A DNA stretch of 64,000 nucleotides from Haloferax marinisediminis (GTDB lineage: Archaea > Halobacteriota > Halobacteria > Halobacteriales > Haloferacaceae), in assembly GCF_009674585.1 (NCBI RefSeq), contig NZ_WKJP01000005.1:185597-249596 (forward strand), in the 5' to 3' direction. The first letter of the stretch is position 1; each line of letters starts with the position of its first letter. Positions 25,282 to 34,508 of the stretch are shown in pieces. Below the pieces are notes generated by a model. The model saw nothing but the letters and a program-made list of their open reading frames with translations, searched no databases and had not been told where the DNA came from. Position numbers and translations under genes: made by a program.

Positions 25282-25782
25282 ATGAGTAGTAGTTTGATAG
25301 TGCTCGCGTTTGACACTCTAGAAGGTGCCAAAGAGGCGCGTGACGAGTTGTACGACCTACAGAAGCAGGAACTAATTCAATTGGACGACGCGGCGGTCGT
25401 CGTCCGGAAAGAAAATGGGAAGGTGAAGGTAGACCAAGCAGTGAGTCTGGTTGGAACTGGTGCGCTCGGTGGAGCGTTCTGGGGGATGCTCATTGGCCTC
25501 CTCTTCCTCGCCCCGTGGCTTGGACTGGCAGTCGGTGCAGTAACAGGTGCGCTCTCCGGAAAATTTGCTGACTATGGTATCGACGACGACTTCATCAAAG
25601 AGGTAGGCGACACAATCGAACCCGGTCACTCTGCGTTGTTCCTCCTCGTTCGCAGTGCACAGGGTGAACGCGTCGTCCCCGAACTCGAATCGCTCGCGCC
25701 CAAGGTTCTCCGGACGAACCTCTCACCGGAACAAGAAGACCAGCTTCGCGAGGCGTTCGGTCAGGAACCAACCGCTGCATAA
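25282..25782 (+). CDS. DUF1269 membrane-associated protein
   Basis: The 166-aa protein has a ferredoxin-like N-terminal half (SSLIVLAFDTLEGAKEARDEL, LDDAAVVVRKENGKVKV) and a glycine-rich hydrophobic hairpin at about residues 63-105 (GALGGAFWGMLIGLLFLAPWLG), followed by a C-terminal alpha/beta segment. This matches DUF1269 proteins, which are widespread and of unknown function, often annotated with stress-response genes. The ATG at 25282 is chosen over an in-frame ATG 39 nt upstream because the domain's first strand begins right after it. Confidence 0.85.
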   Translation: MSSSLIVLAFDTLEGAKEARDELYDLQKQELIQLDDAAVVVRKENGKVKVDQAVSLVGTGALGGAFWGMLIGLLFLAPWLGLAVGAVTGALSGKFADYGIDDDFIKEVGDTIEPGHSALFLLVRSAQGERVVPELESLAPKVLRTNLSPEQEDQLREAFGQEPTAA

Positions 25783-25854
25783 TCGAGAACTAGTTCTCTT
25801 TTTGATGCCACTTACAATAGTCGTGAGTACCGTAATATTCCTGTGGACCCGCCG

Positions 25855-27099
25855 ATGACCCGACGAGTCGTAGACCTGAGACTGTCCCGGGAACGAGCAG
25901 GCCTGTGGGCCCTCGTCTTGGTTCTGTTTGGGTTGGTCGTGTACGTCGGGTGGCGGTTCGTCGGCGCGTTCGTCCTCGGACTGTTCCTCTACTACGTGAC
26001 GCGTCCGATTCACGTACGTATCAGTCACCGTGTCCCACAACGAACACTCTCTGTGACGTTGGCACTCGTCAGCGTTGCCATCCCTGTGTTAGCGTTGGTC
26101 GTGTGGACGGCCACTGTCGCGATTCGGGGGATTCGCGATTTGCTCGGGACGAACGGAACTGCACAACCAATCCCAGGGCTCGACACAGTCCCCACACTGG
26201 CAGACCTCACCGAATTCAGTGAAGAAACGCTCCGTGCACTCATCACCGACCCATCTGGGTTGTTGACAAATGGATTTGGACAGAGTCTCCTCGGCGTGTT
26301 GGATACCATCTCGGGTTCACTGGCAGTCGTGGTGAACGCCGGCCTCCAGATGTTCATCGCGCTCATCGTCGTGTTCTTCCTCCTTCGAGACGATTACCGA
26401 GTCGCGGCGTGGGCCCGTTCGACGTTGGTCAAAGACGGAAGCGTCATCGAATCGTATCTCAAGGCCGTCGACCGTGACCTCACGCAAGTGTACTTTGGGA
26501 ACATCCTCAACGCCGTCATCACGGGTGCACTCGGCGCAGCAACGTACACCGTCCTCAATCTCGTCGCCCCAGAGACTGTCCGAATCCCCGAACCAGCACT
26601 GGTCGGGCTACTGACTGGTGTCGGGAGTCTCATTCCTGTCATCGGTATCAAAATCGTCTGGGTCCCAGTTGGGCTGATACTGCTGGCCGACGCGCTCATA
26701 ACGGACCCGTCTGCGCTCTGGTTCGTCGCCTTGTTCGCCATCGTCTCTGTCGTCATCGTTGACACGCTGCCGGACCAACTCCTCCGACCGTACGTCTCAG
26801 GTCGGTCGCTTCACGTGGGTGCAGTCATGTTAGCGTACACGATTGGTCCACTCCTCTTCGGGTGGTACGGGGTGTTCTTAGGGCCGCTTCTGCTCATCGC
26901 CGTCGTCGAGTGTGCGCGGCACGTTCTCCCAGCAGTCGTCGGCGGAACGCCTGCTACGGGAGAGACGTTCGTGGAGCCGGAGGATTTAGACGAACTCACA
27001 GCGGAACCGACATCGAATCCCGACGAAAACGACGGTGGAAGTCCAACACGTTCGGGTGGCCCTGAAGACGACCAAGACGGGTCAGTCGTCTCAGACTAA
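25855..27099 (+). CDS. AI-2E-family (DUF20) transporter
   Basis: The 414-aa protein has about eight transmembrane helices with the AI-2E transporter layout: two N-terminal helices (LWALVLVLFGLVVYVGW, FVLGLFLYYVTRPIHVRI), a soluble segment, a central pair, then ALVGLLTGVGSLIPVIGIKIVWVPVG, the conserved G(x)2S(x)IP(x)xG region. The Asp/Glu-rich tail from about residue 370 is cytoplasmic and typically haloarchaeal. Family members export signalling molecules or exchange Na+/H+; the substrate is unknown. A GTG 12 nt upstream could also be used. Confidence 0.85.
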   Translation: MTRRVVDLRLSRERAGLWALVLVLFGLVVYVGWRFVGAFVLGLFLYYVTRPIHVRISHRVPQRTLSVTLALVSVAIPVLALVVWTATVAIRGIRDLLGTNGTAQPIPGLDTVPTLADLTEFSEETLRALITDPSGLLTNGFGQSLLGVLDTISGSLAVVVNAGLQMFIALIVVFFLLRDDYRVAAWARSTLVKDGSVIESYLKAVDRDLTQVYFGNILNAVITGALGAATYTVLNLVAPETVRIPEPALVGLLTGVGSLIPVIGIKIVWVPVGLILLADALITDPSALWFVALFAIVSVVIVDTLPDQLLRPYVSGRSLHVGAVMLAYTIGPLLFGWYGVFLGPLLLIAVVECARHVLPAVVGGTPATGETFVEPEDLDELTAEPTSNPDENDGGSPTRSGGPEDDQDGSVVSD

Positions 27100-27252
27100 C
27101 GTGGCCAACTGAACTGTCGCAGTTGTGTTCTGTCTCTGTCGCACCGAGATGAGGATGCTTCAAAATACGATATATCCTGTAGAATCGTGGATATTGTCAT
27201 CTAATAATTCAGAATTTGAATGTCAATCGATGTAGACTACAAACAAACGATG

Positions 27253-27262
27253 AATAAGTATT
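27253..27262 (+). promoter_or_regulatory. Probable TATA box of the zinc-finger microprotein gene
   Basis: ATAAGTATTT lies about 27-36 nt before the ATG at 27289 and argues for that ATG as the start of a leaderless mRNA, in preference to in-frame ATGs at 27220 and 27250 that would place this element inside the coding region. Confidence 0.45.
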
Positions 27263-27288
27263 TGTACGACCCTCGTCCACGGGTTGGT

Positions 27289-27462
27289 ATGTCACGACAA
27301 GCACCCCCAGAAGACCCCCGCGCTGAGACTCGTATCACGTGCGACCGTACAGAGGGGTACAACGTCAAACCGGGTGCTCACTACTACGAGTTCTGTCCGT
27401 TCTGTGGGCACCGGACTGACGAAGGTGAGAGCCACGAGATTCGGATTGACATCCGAAACTAA
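27289..27462 (+). CDS. Small zinc-finger (CPxCG-type) protein
   Basis: The 57-aa microprotein contains Cys in ITCDRT and a CPFCG knuckle (FCPFCGHR), followed by an acidic tail. Only three cysteines plus nearby histidines (AHYYEF, GHRTDE) are available as ligands, so a C3H or C2H2 site is likely. Small CPxCG-related zinc-finger proteins are numerous in haloarchaea, and several affect biofilm or swarming behaviour. There is no operon partner; it lies alone between the AI-2E and DUF389 genes. Confidence 0.65.
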   Translation: MSRQAPPEDPRAETRITCDRTEGYNVKPGAHYYEFCPFCGHRTDEGESHEIRIDIRN

Positions 27463-27921
27463 CCGGGTACTCACCACGGGTACACACTCGTTTTATTTGG
27501 TGGACGTCTCAGCAGTTCTGAGCAGAGGCACTGACCACTCGCCGCCTCTTGAATCGTCCAGTTGGATGGACCGTCGTGAGAATTCGCTTACGTAGCTGAA
27601 TCCGCCAGTTAGCGATAAGACTGGAATGATGCCTGTCTCCAGTGTCGAACAGCGTGCTTCATCCCTTCACACCTATCAGAAACTGTAGAATCGGTGACTG
27701 TCACTACCAGCACACATTCAGGATTACGCACGTATCGTTGTAATGGTGTGGGGTGTCGTCCGGCTGGGAATACTTCTGCACGAGAACACCGTACTGAACC
27801 GATGCGTATAGTCGTTCGAAGACTCAAACCGTGTCTCCTCACGGATGGTGCGCGAAAGCGTATGAAATCACACGTGTCATCTCTCTCCCAGATTTATTAT
27901 CTCAGAGGTTGTATACGTTTC
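27463..27921. promoter_or_regulatory. Intergenic region upstream of the DUF389 gene
   Basis: In the 459-nt gap I see no credible gene. The DUF389 reading frame is open upstream but has non-acidic, Cys/Arg-rich composition there and is not taken as coding. ATTTATTATC at about 27892-27901 lies 21-30 nt before the ATG at 27922 and is a good TATA box for a leaderless transcript. Confidence 0.5.
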
Positions 27922-29295
27922 ATGCGTCTCGTTCAGGTGTTGATACCCGAAGGTACACGAGAGAGCGTTCTCAACGCACTCGACGACCAGGGTGTCGACT
28001 ACGCTGTCTTTCAGGAGGTCGGTCGAGGGGATTTCGAAGCGATGGTACAGTTCCCCGTCCCCCCCAGTGGTGTCGAAACGGTGATGGATAAACTGACCGA
28101 GGCCGGGATTCGAGAGGACTCCTACACGATCGTCCTCCCGACAGAGACCGTCGTCTCACAGCGACTCTCTGCGCTGGTCGAACGATTCCCCGGTCTACGA
28201 ATCTCTCGTGAAGAACTATACGCGCGAGCACAGGACCTCGCACCGGCGAACTCGACTTTTTTCGCCTTCTTGATTCTGAGTACGATTATCGCGACAACGG
28301 GTCTCTTACTTGACTCCGCCGCGACTATCATCGGTGCGATGGTCGTTGCACCGTTGATGGGCCCCGCCATCTCTGCGAGTGTTGGGACGATTCTCAACGA
28401 CCAGCAGATGACTCGCCGTGGGGTCACCCTTCAGGTAACGGGACTCCTCGCTGCCATCGCGACTGCCGCTATCATGGGCGTACTTCTCCAGCAAACGATT
28501 CTCATTCCACCTCAACTCGACATCACGTCGATTCCACAAGTCGCAGAGCGGACGAGTCCGAACTTCTTGTCGCTCTTCCTCGCGCTCGGTTCGGGATTCG
28601 CAGGGAGTATCAGCATCATGCGTGGGTCGGGGTCGACACTCGTCGGTGTCGCCATTGCAGTGGCACTCGTCCCGCCAGCAGCGACGTCCGGACTTGGACT
28701 TGCATTTGGATTGCCCGGTGTTGCGATTGCCGCAGCTGTGCTCGTCATCGTCAACCTCCTCGCAATCAACCTGTCTGCACTCATTCTCTTCTACTTGTCA
28801 GGTTTTAAACCACTCGAAGCCGGCACATACGAAGGCGTAAAATCGTCATTGTTCACTCGCATTGCCATCATCGCAGTCGGGATTGCCGTTCTCTCCATCG
28901 TCCTCGGTGCAGTCACCTTCACGACCTTCCAGACACAATCGTTCGAACGGCAAGTCCAAACCGAATTCCAACAAGGATTCGACGAGGCGAACATCCCGGG
29001 TGTCGAACTCGTCAGTGTGACCGTCGACTATGAGCCGGTAGACATTGTCCTTGGGAACGAACCAGAAGTCAACATTCTAATTGCCGTCCCGCGTGACCAA
29101 GAAATCCCACCGGACCTTGCCCAGCGATGGGACGATCAAATAACCGCAGACTTCAACCGTGATGTGTACGTGCGCGTCGGGTTCGTCGAAGCCCAACTCT
29201 CGGAGCGAGAAGAACCGAACCCCCCACTCGGATGGCCATCACTCGCCGCTCGAACTGGGAGTCAGATTCGGTACCCCGGACACATCGCTGGTTGA
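27922..29295 (+). CDS. DUF389 (TIGR00341-like) membrane protein
   Basis: The 457-aa protein has an N-terminal ACT-like cytosolic domain (MRLVQVLIPEGTRESVLNALDDQGVDY..., residues 1-80), a membrane domain from about 115 to 330 with the hallmark GAMVVAPLMGPAIS near residues 140-153 and MRGSGSTLVGVAIAVALVPPAATSGLG, and a C-terminal soluble domain. These are DUF389/TIGR00341 features; the function is unknown. The start at 27922 is supported by a TATA element at the right distance. Confidence 0.9.
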   Translation: MRLVQVLIPEGTRESVLNALDDQGVDYAVFQEVGRGDFEAMVQFPVPPSGVETVMDKLTEAGIREDSYTIVLPTETVVSQRLSALVERFPGLRISREELYARAQDLAPANSTFFAFLILSTIIATTGLLLDSAATIIGAMVVAPLMGPAISASVGTILNDQQMTRRGVTLQVTGLLAAIATAAIMGVLLQQTILIPPQLDITSIPQVAERTSPNFLSLFLALGSGFAGSISIMRGSGSTLVGVAIAVALVPPAATSGLGLAFGLPGVAIAAAVLVIVNLLAINLSALILFYLSGFKPLEAGTYEGVKSSLFTRIAIIAVGIAVLSIVLGAVTFTTFQTQSFERQVQTEFQQGFDEANIPGVELVSVTVDYEPVDIVLGNEPEVNILIAVPRDQEIPPDLAQRWDDQITADFNRDVYVRVGFVEAQLSEREEPNPPLGWPSLAARTGSQIRYPGHIAG

Positions 29296-29418
29296 TTCAC
29301 CCTCCACCATTGGTGTCCACGATGCCTTCGTGTGAATCGAAATCCGAAGACGAGATGCAGAACCACGTGCCTCTAACTTTTTGGTCTCGGCGATAGTATC
29401 ATTCAATCGAGGAATCGA

Positions 29419-31005
29419 ATGTTTCAGTACCCGCGTCGCTTCGCCCAGATTGCACTCAGCTTTCTCCCGTTTTTCCTCGCATTCCTCCGTGACCGGCATC
29501 GTTTCATCGTCTTTGGCCGTTCACGACTGGTGACCGAGGCACAACACAAAGAACGGGCACAGAAACTTCGCGACACCTTGGTCGACCTCGGCCCGACGTT
29601 CATCAAGATTGGGCAGGTCCTCTCGACGCGGCCAGATATCGTTCCGCTCGTCTACGCTCAAGAGCTCATCACGCTTCAAGACACCGTGCCGCCCGGGCCG
29701 TTCGAAGAGATACAAGCCATCGTTGCGGCCGATGTCGGTGTGGATGCCTACGACGAATTCGACCCAGACGCAATCGCTGGCGGGTCACTCGCACAGGTAC
29801 ACGTAGCACGATACGAGGGACAGCGAGTTGCAGTGAAAGTTCGCCGCCCGAACGTTGTCGACGTGATCGAAGTCGACCTTCGCGTCGTTCGGCGACTCCT
29901 GCCAGTCGTCATCGCCATCGCACCGCGGCGCCATCACTTTTCGCTTCGTAACTTGGCGGACGACTTCGAGCGCGTCATCAGAGAGGAACTCGACTTCGAC
30001 CGAGAAGGGCGGATGATGGAAGAAATCGGCGCCAACTTCGCTGACGTCGACGACGTAAAGATACCTTCGTTGTACTCCGAAGCATCGTCTGAACGGATTC
30101 TGACCATGGAGTTCGTCGAGAGTACCAAGATTACGGACGTGGGTGAACTTCGAACGGAAGGGTTCGACCCAGTCGAAATTGCGCACCACATCGCAGATAC
30201 CTACTTCAAGATGGGAATCGTCGACGGCGTCTTCCATGGAGACCCACATCCCGGGAACCTCGGCATCGACAAGCGAGGACGAATCGTCTTCTACGACTTC
30301 GGCATGACGGGGCGGTTCACCCCTGAGATGCAAGAGGCGATCGTGAGCCTCTACTTAGCTGCTGCAGCACGAGACACAGAGCGGATGATCGACGTTCTCA
30401 TCGACCTCGGCGTCCTCGACCGGAACGTCGACCGAGGAAGCATGAACCAGGTCCTCGACTTGGCCATCAAAAACCTCGAAGGAAAGGGAATCTCGGACTG
30501 GCGTGCTCTCATGCTCGAAGTGAATTCGATACTCCACGAGTTCCCGTTTCGAATCCCGCCGGACGTCATGCTTCTCATCCGTGTCGGGACCGTCAGCGAG
30601 GGAGTTCTTCGCCAACTCGACCCCGAATTCGATATCCTCTCAGCTGCACAGACGTTCCTCGTGGCACACGGCTACCGCAAACGTGGCGCAGAGACGTGGT
30701 TCGAAGGCGTCCGTGACGATGCGACGATGTCGGCACGCTCGACCGTTCGCATCCCCGCGAAACTCGAACGCGTTCTCGACACGGTTCAACGCGGTGAACT
30801 AGAGGTCGAAGGTCTACAGTTACAACAACCCCTAATTGCAATAGCCAGAGCGCTGGCGTACGCACTAATCACGGCGTCTTGGGTTATCGGGTCGGCAATC
30901 CTAACCAACACCAATCCAACGTTCGGTCTAATCGGGTGGCTGATTGCGTTGATAATGACAGTGATGTTCCTGATTGCGCTCCACAACACTCGAACGAGAG
31001 AGTGA
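29419..31005 (+). CDS. AarF/UbiB (ABC1) atypical kinase-like protein
   Basis: The 528-aa protein shows ABC1 family motifs in order: KxGQ-type LGPTFIKIGQVLSTRPDI, an alanine/glycine-rich loop AGGSLAQVHVARYEG, the lysine strand VAVKVRRPNV, ELDFDREGRMMEEI, FHGDPHPGNLGI (catalytic loop) and FYDFGMTGRF (DFG-like metal site). Two hydrophobic helices close the protein (about 470-490 and 500-520), tying it to the membrane. UbiB/COQ8 relatives are ATPases supporting isoprenoid quinone synthesis; a menaquinone or lipid role is inferred. It is convergent with the YjdF-like gene. Confidence 0.92.
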   Translation: MFQYPRRFAQIALSFLPFFLAFLRDRHRFIVFGRSRLVTEAQHKERAQKLRDTLVDLGPTFIKIGQVLSTRPDIVPLVYAQELITLQDTVPPGPFEEIQAIVAADVGVDAYDEFDPDAIAGGSLAQVHVARYEGQRVAVKVRRPNVVDVIEVDLRVVRRLLPVVIAIAPRRHHFSLRNLADDFERVIREELDFDREGRMMEEIGANFADVDDVKIPSLYSEASSERILTMEFVESTKITDVGELRTEGFDPVEIAHHIADTYFKMGIVDGVFHGDPHPGNLGIDKRGRIVFYDFGMTGRFTPEMQEAIVSLYLAAAARDTERMIDVLIDLGVLDRNVDRGSMNQVLDLAIKNLEGKGISDWRALMLEVNSILHEFPFRIPPDVMLLIRVGTVSEGVLRQLDPEFDILSAAQTFLVAHGYRKRGAETWFEGVRDDATMSARSTVRIPAKLERVLDTVQRGELEVEGLQLQQPLIAIARALAYALITASWVIGSAILTNTNPTFGLIGWLIALIMTVMFLIALHNTRTRE

Positions 31006-31007
31006 CG

Positions 31008-31565
31008 TTACTCCTCGTTCGTCAGATTTCGCAACACCCGGTCACCGAAGAGAACGACCAGAAACGCCCCGACGAGATTGAACACGAGGTCGAGAACCGT
31101 ATCTGCTCTCCCGTATGAGACGAGAATCGGTTCGATTCCGAGCCGGTCGGCAGCAGAGTGGATACCGTACTCGGCCAGTTCCCAGATGATACCGGTGCAG
31201 ACGATCGTCGCGACAACTCGTGAGTCCGGGTCACGGCCACGGCGATGAGAGACAACGTGGACCAGTCCACCGACGATAGTAGCCGTGTGAGCGTGGGTCA
31301 GGTGGTCCCACCACCACACGTCGTCGTAAGGGCCGAGCATTCCGAGTGAGTGAGTGAGCATTGCGGACTCGACGTACACACGTTGCCACGGTCGGAATTC
31401 GACACCGAACACGCGTTCGAATAACTCGGGGACGAACGTCCCCACGAGTGAGAAGATGGCGTTTACCATCGCACCAGGTGCTCGACGACGAACTCCCTCG
31501 ATAAACACGGCGACGATGGCCCATCGAATCCCACGCTCGACGACTCTTGTATCTGATTGTTTCAT
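31008..31565 (-). CDS. YjdF/DUF2238-like integral membrane protein
   Basis: The 185-aa protein has five or so transmembrane helices with polar residues resembling the DUF2238/YjdF family: DDVWWWDHLTHAHTATIVGGLV, IIWELAEYGIH and DTVLDLVFNLVGAFLVVLFGD (Glu and Asp within helices). The function is unknown. The start at 31565 is chosen because the 97 extra upstream codons of the open frame have poor composition and would overlap the promoter region of the divergent corrinoid gene. Only 2 nt separate its stop from that of the convergent AarF-like gene. Confidence 0.7.
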   Translation of the reverse strand: MKQSDTRVVERGIRWAIVAVFIEGVRRRAPGAMVNAIFSLVGTFVPELFERVFGVEFRPWQRVYVESAMLTHSLGMLGPYDDVWWWDHLTHAHTATIVGGLVHVVSHRRGRDPDSRVVATIVCTGIIWELAEYGIHSAADRLGIEPILVSYGRADTVLDLVFNLVGAFLVVLFGDRVLRNLTNEE

Positions 31566-31759
31566 CGAATCTGTCACACGCTTCGTCCTCGCTACGTATT
31601 GGTGTGTTAGAATAAATATATTGACACACTGATTCACGAGTGGAGTGTCGTCTTCATCTAACAGTGGTGGTGGAAAGAGAGTCAATACAACTTTTGCTAA
31701 TGAAATCAGAGTTGAATTCATGCACACACCATCGACCACTCGCGCTCGCAGGGAAACTG

Positions 31760-32455
31760 ATGACTGACACGCCAGAACCCGACCCGGAGTCGGTTCGGAA
31801 GAATACACCCGGGCGTGGGATTCGCCCAGAAGCGACAGCCATAGACCCTGCTGCACCCGACGAGTTTGGGCTCGTACAGGTCTGGTGGGGCGACGGGAAG
31901 GGGAAGACCACCGCCGCGTTGGGTATGGGTTTCCGCGCTGCTGGTCACGGGTATCGCGTTCACATGCTTCAGTTCATGAAGGGTGGTGCCGACTCTGTCG
32001 AAGCAGTCCGCGGCGAGTACAACGCGATTGCGGCGATGCCTGGGTTCTCGTATGAGAATCTCGGCCACTACGGGTGGGCGGGGTTAGCCGACGGGAGTAA
32101 CGACGCCGACCACGCCGAAAAGGCCGCCGCGGGGTTTGAACGAGCGAAAGAACTCATCGACGCAGCAGCGAATGCAGACCTTACGTCACCGCTCGACCTC
32201 GACGGGCGACCAGATGAAGGCGTCCACCTCCTCATCTTCGACGAGATTCTCTACGCTGTCGCAATGGGACTTCTCGACGAGTCTGCGGTCCTCGAACTCG
32301 TCGAGCGGAAGCCTGAACACCTCGAACTCGTACTGACTGGCAGCCACGACGACCCGACGTATCTACACGACGTGGCAGACCTCGTCACGAACGTTCGGAA
32401 GGTAAAACATCCCCTCGAGAGCGGTCAGCGGGCACGAAAGGGAACCGAATACTGA
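31760..32455 (+). CDS. cobO: Corrinoid (cob(I)yrinic acid a,c-diamide) adenosyltransferase, CobO/BtuR type
   Basis: The 231-aa protein has a P-loop WGDGKGKTTAALGMGFRAAGHG at about residues 46-67, followed by VHMLQFMKGG and the later LLIFDEILYAVAMGLL Walker-B-like segment. These are diagnostic of the CobO/CobA(BtuR) adenosyltransferase, which transfers the adenosyl group of ATP to cob(I)alamin precursors in adenosylcobalamin synthesis or salvage. The N-terminal 45 residues are a charged extension. Other cobalamin genes are not next to it. The start at 31760 follows the dense Asp/Glu/Pro extension typical of haloarchaeal copies. Confidence 0.9.
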   Translation: MTDTPEPDPESVRKNTPGRGIRPEATAIDPAAPDEFGLVQVWWGDGKGKTTAALGMGFRAAGHGYRVHMLQFMKGGADSVEAVRGEYNAIAAMPGFSYENLGHYGWAGLADGSNDADHAEKAAAGFERAKELIDAAANADLTSPLDLDGRPDEGVHLLIFDEILYAVAMGLLDESAVLELVERKPEHLELVLTGSHDDPTYLHDVADLVTNVRKVKHPLESGQRARKGTEY

Positions 32456-32485
32456 CAGCCATCCCGGTCGCTGTTGCTCGCGGCG

Positions 32486-33361
32486 TCACTCCTCGTCTTC
32501 TGGTGCCATCGTGATGACTGGCACCGGTGCATCTCTGACTGTCGCCGCGGCGACGCTCCCGAGAAGTATCCGGTCGATGCCGCTTCTCCCTGTCGTCCCC
32601 ATCACGACGGCGTCGATTCCCTCGGTTTCGATGCACGAGAGAATTTGTTCGCTTGGCTTGCCGTGCTCGACGTGTTTGACGACGTTCGAAACACCGAGTT
32701 CGTCTGCTTCGGCGGCGATAGCATCGATGGCTTCAGTGGCACCCTGTTCGAACTTCGTGCCGGACAACATCGACCGAACGTCGGGGCCAAGCGACGAATC
32801 GTCGACGACCGAGAGAATGTGAAGTGTGGCACCGACTGTTGCTGCGAGTTCGATACCGTGTATCGCGGCACGATTCGCAGATGGACTGCCGTCGGTCGGG
32901 ACGAGAATGTCCTCGTACGGGAACGTCAACTCGTCACTCGAGACCATCCGAGCAGTGAGCACTGGCCGATTCGATAGCTGAACGACTTTTTCCGTGACAC
33001 TGCCCATCAACCGTCGCGAGAGTCCATGGCGCGCGTGCGTAGGCATCGCGATGAGGTCGTAGTCGTACGTGTCAGCGTACTCTGCAATCGTTGGTGCCGG
33101 ATTACCCTGCACGACGTCGGTTCCGTACTCGACACCAAGTGTGTCGAGGATCTCGCCCGCTTCTTCCACGACGGAGTGGCCCTTCCGTTCGAGGGCATCG
33201 ACGACTTCGTTATCGATCAGCGTGACGCTGTTACGATCGGTGTCTGCCACGTACAACAGGAGAATCTCTCCGTCCGCCCAATGTGAAATCTCACTGGCGT
33301 GGTGGAGTATCGCACTCGACTCGGTAGTCTCGTCTACGGGGAAGAGGATACGCTCGTACAT
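32486..33361 (-). CDS. Universal stress protein with two UspA domains
   Basis: The 291-aa protein contains two tandem UspA domains. Domain 1 starts YERILFPVDETTESSAIL and ends with MPTHARHGLSRRLMGSVTEKVVQ; domain 2 starts FPYEDILVPTDGSPSANRAAIHG and ends MGTTGRSGIDRILLGSVAAATVR. The GxxG-(x)9-G(S/T) ATP-binding pattern is complete in domain 2 and partly altered in domain 1. It is probably an ATP-binding stress protein in the cytoplasm. The start at 33361 gives the canonical MYERIL opening; an ATG 9 nt upstream is also possible. Confidence 0.9.
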   Translation of the reverse strand: MYERILFPVDETTESSAILHHASEISHWADGEILLLYVADTDRNSVTLIDNEVVDALERKGHSVVEEAGEILDTLGVEYGTDVVQGNPAPTIAEYADTYDYDLIAMPTHARHGLSRRLMGSVTEKVVQLSNRPVLTARMVSSDELTFPYEDILVPTDGSPSANRAAIHGIELAATVGATLHILSVVDDSSLGPDVRSMLSGTKFEQGATEAIDAIAAEADELGVSNVVKHVEHGKPSEQILSCIETEGIDAVVMGTTGRSGIDRILLGSVAAATVRDAPVPVITMAPEDEE

Positions 33362-33477
33362 ACAGTACATGTAGGTTGGCCCGCAGATAAGTATGTCCGA
33401 GGGTCGTCCTGCCACTGCTCGTGGTACTGCCGACTGCGTAGTCTGCAAAGAAGAGACGCCGAACGTCGTGTGAGCGC

Positions 33478-33942
33478 TCAGTTGGCGTCGACGATTTCGA
33501 TGTCGAAGATGAGCGTCTCGCCTGCGAGCTGGTGATTGAAGTCGATTCGAACGATTTCGTCGTCCGCGTGGACGATTTCGCCGAGTCCACCCTGCTGGGT
33601 CTGGACGTACATGCCGACTTCGGGGTCGTCACCGAGGATTTCACGGAGTTGTGCGGTCTCGTGCTCGCGGATGCGGTCTTCCGATGGCTGACCGTACGCT
33701 TTCTCCGGCGGAATCTCGATAGACTCCTCGTCACCGACGTCCATGCCGACGAGTGCCTCGTCGAGACCCTCGATGACCGTTCCGGCACCGACTTCGACGG
33801 TGAGCGGTTCGTACTCTCGGTCCTGTCCCTCTGCGAGGCCTTCTGCTTCGGCAACCTCCGGCCGGGAGGTGTCGAAGACCGTTCCATCGGGAAGCTTTCC
33901 AACGTATTCCAGTGAGACTGCGTCGCCAGTTTCGATCGTCAT
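33478..33942 (-). CDS. FKBP-type peptidyl-prolyl cis-trans isomerase (SlyD-like)
   Basis: The 154-aa protein has the archaeal short FKBP arrangement: DAVSLEYVGKLPDGTVFDTS, VGAGTVIEGLDEALVGMDVGDEESIEIPPEKAYG, then an insert-in-flap domain and the returning strand VRIDFNHQLAGETLIFDIEI. NHPLAG/NHQLAG is a strong SlyD-type signature. It catalyses proline isomerisation and acts as a chaperone in the cytoplasm. The start at 33942 is preferred over the longer frame because MTIETGDAVSLEY is the canonical opening and a TATA box is placed correctly. Confidence 0.92.
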   Translation of the reverse strand: MTIETGDAVSLEYVGKLPDGTVFDTSRPEVAEAEGLAEGQDREYEPLTVEVGAGTVIEGLDEALVGMDVGDEESIEIPPEKAYGQPSEDRIREHETAQLREILGDDPEVGMYVQTQQGGLGEIVHADDEIVRIDFNHQLAGETLIFDIEIVDAN

Positions 33943-33966
33943 ACTCTCTCTTCTCTGCTGGACACG

Positions 33967-33976
33967 GATAAATGGC
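33967..33976 (-). promoter_or_regulatory. TATA box of the FKBP gene
   Basis: The minus strand reads CCATTTATCC about 27-30 nt before the ATG at 33942, matching a leaderless haloarchaeal promoter. Confidence 0.55.
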
Positions 33977-34058
33977 CGTATGTAACTGAGATATGCGTTC
34001 ACGGAAACTGGCTCTGGACAGAGCACTGTCGGGGGCGACTCACCCCAACTCTCTTCTC

Positions 34059-34427
34059 TCAGAAGAACCGCCACAGCAACGACCGTATCTTGTAGGTGAG
34101 TGACCCGTTCTGGTAGCCGTTCCACCCGCTCATCCCACCGGCGAGCGTCGTCGCATCGTACCCTTCCGACTGAAGGATGCTCGTCGCCCGTTTCGCGACG
34201 ATGCCCATCTTACAGACGACGACCACGTCCCTCTCGCGTGGAATGTCGTCGAGGTGGCGACGAAGCGAACTCTCGTCACCCGAACGGACGTCTTCGTAGA
34301 CCGGCGCGTTGTAACTCCCTTCGATTGCACCACGTCGGTAGTGGTCTTTGGGGCGGATGTCGAGCACGAATGGTGCTGTGCCGGCGTCCAGTCGGTCGTC
34401 GAGTTCGTCTGGTCGAATCTTCGCCAT
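34059..34427 (-). CDS. Rhodanese-domain protein
   Basis: The 122-aa single rhodanese domain has LDIRPKDHYRRGAIEGSYNAP (the CH2A-like region) and the active-site loop VVVVCKMGIVAKRA with Cys as sulfur acceptor, then GGMSGWNGYQNG (CH2B-like region). It likely transfers sulfane sulfur in the cytoplasm; the acceptor is unknown. It is divergent from the methyltransferase gene with an 81-nt gap. Confidence 0.9.
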   Translation of the reverse strand: MAKIRPDELDDRLDAGTAPFVLDIRPKDHYRRGAIEGSYNAPVYEDVRSGDESSLRRHLDDIPRERDVVVVCKMGIVAKRATSILQSEGYDATTLAGGMSGWNGYQNGSLTYKIRSLLWRFF

Positions 34428-34508
34428 GACTGTCTCCGAACAGTGCGAACAGCAAAGCGTTGGTGTTTCGAGACGTACGTTCAACACACGGGCGTCCGTA
34501 GTCGGTGC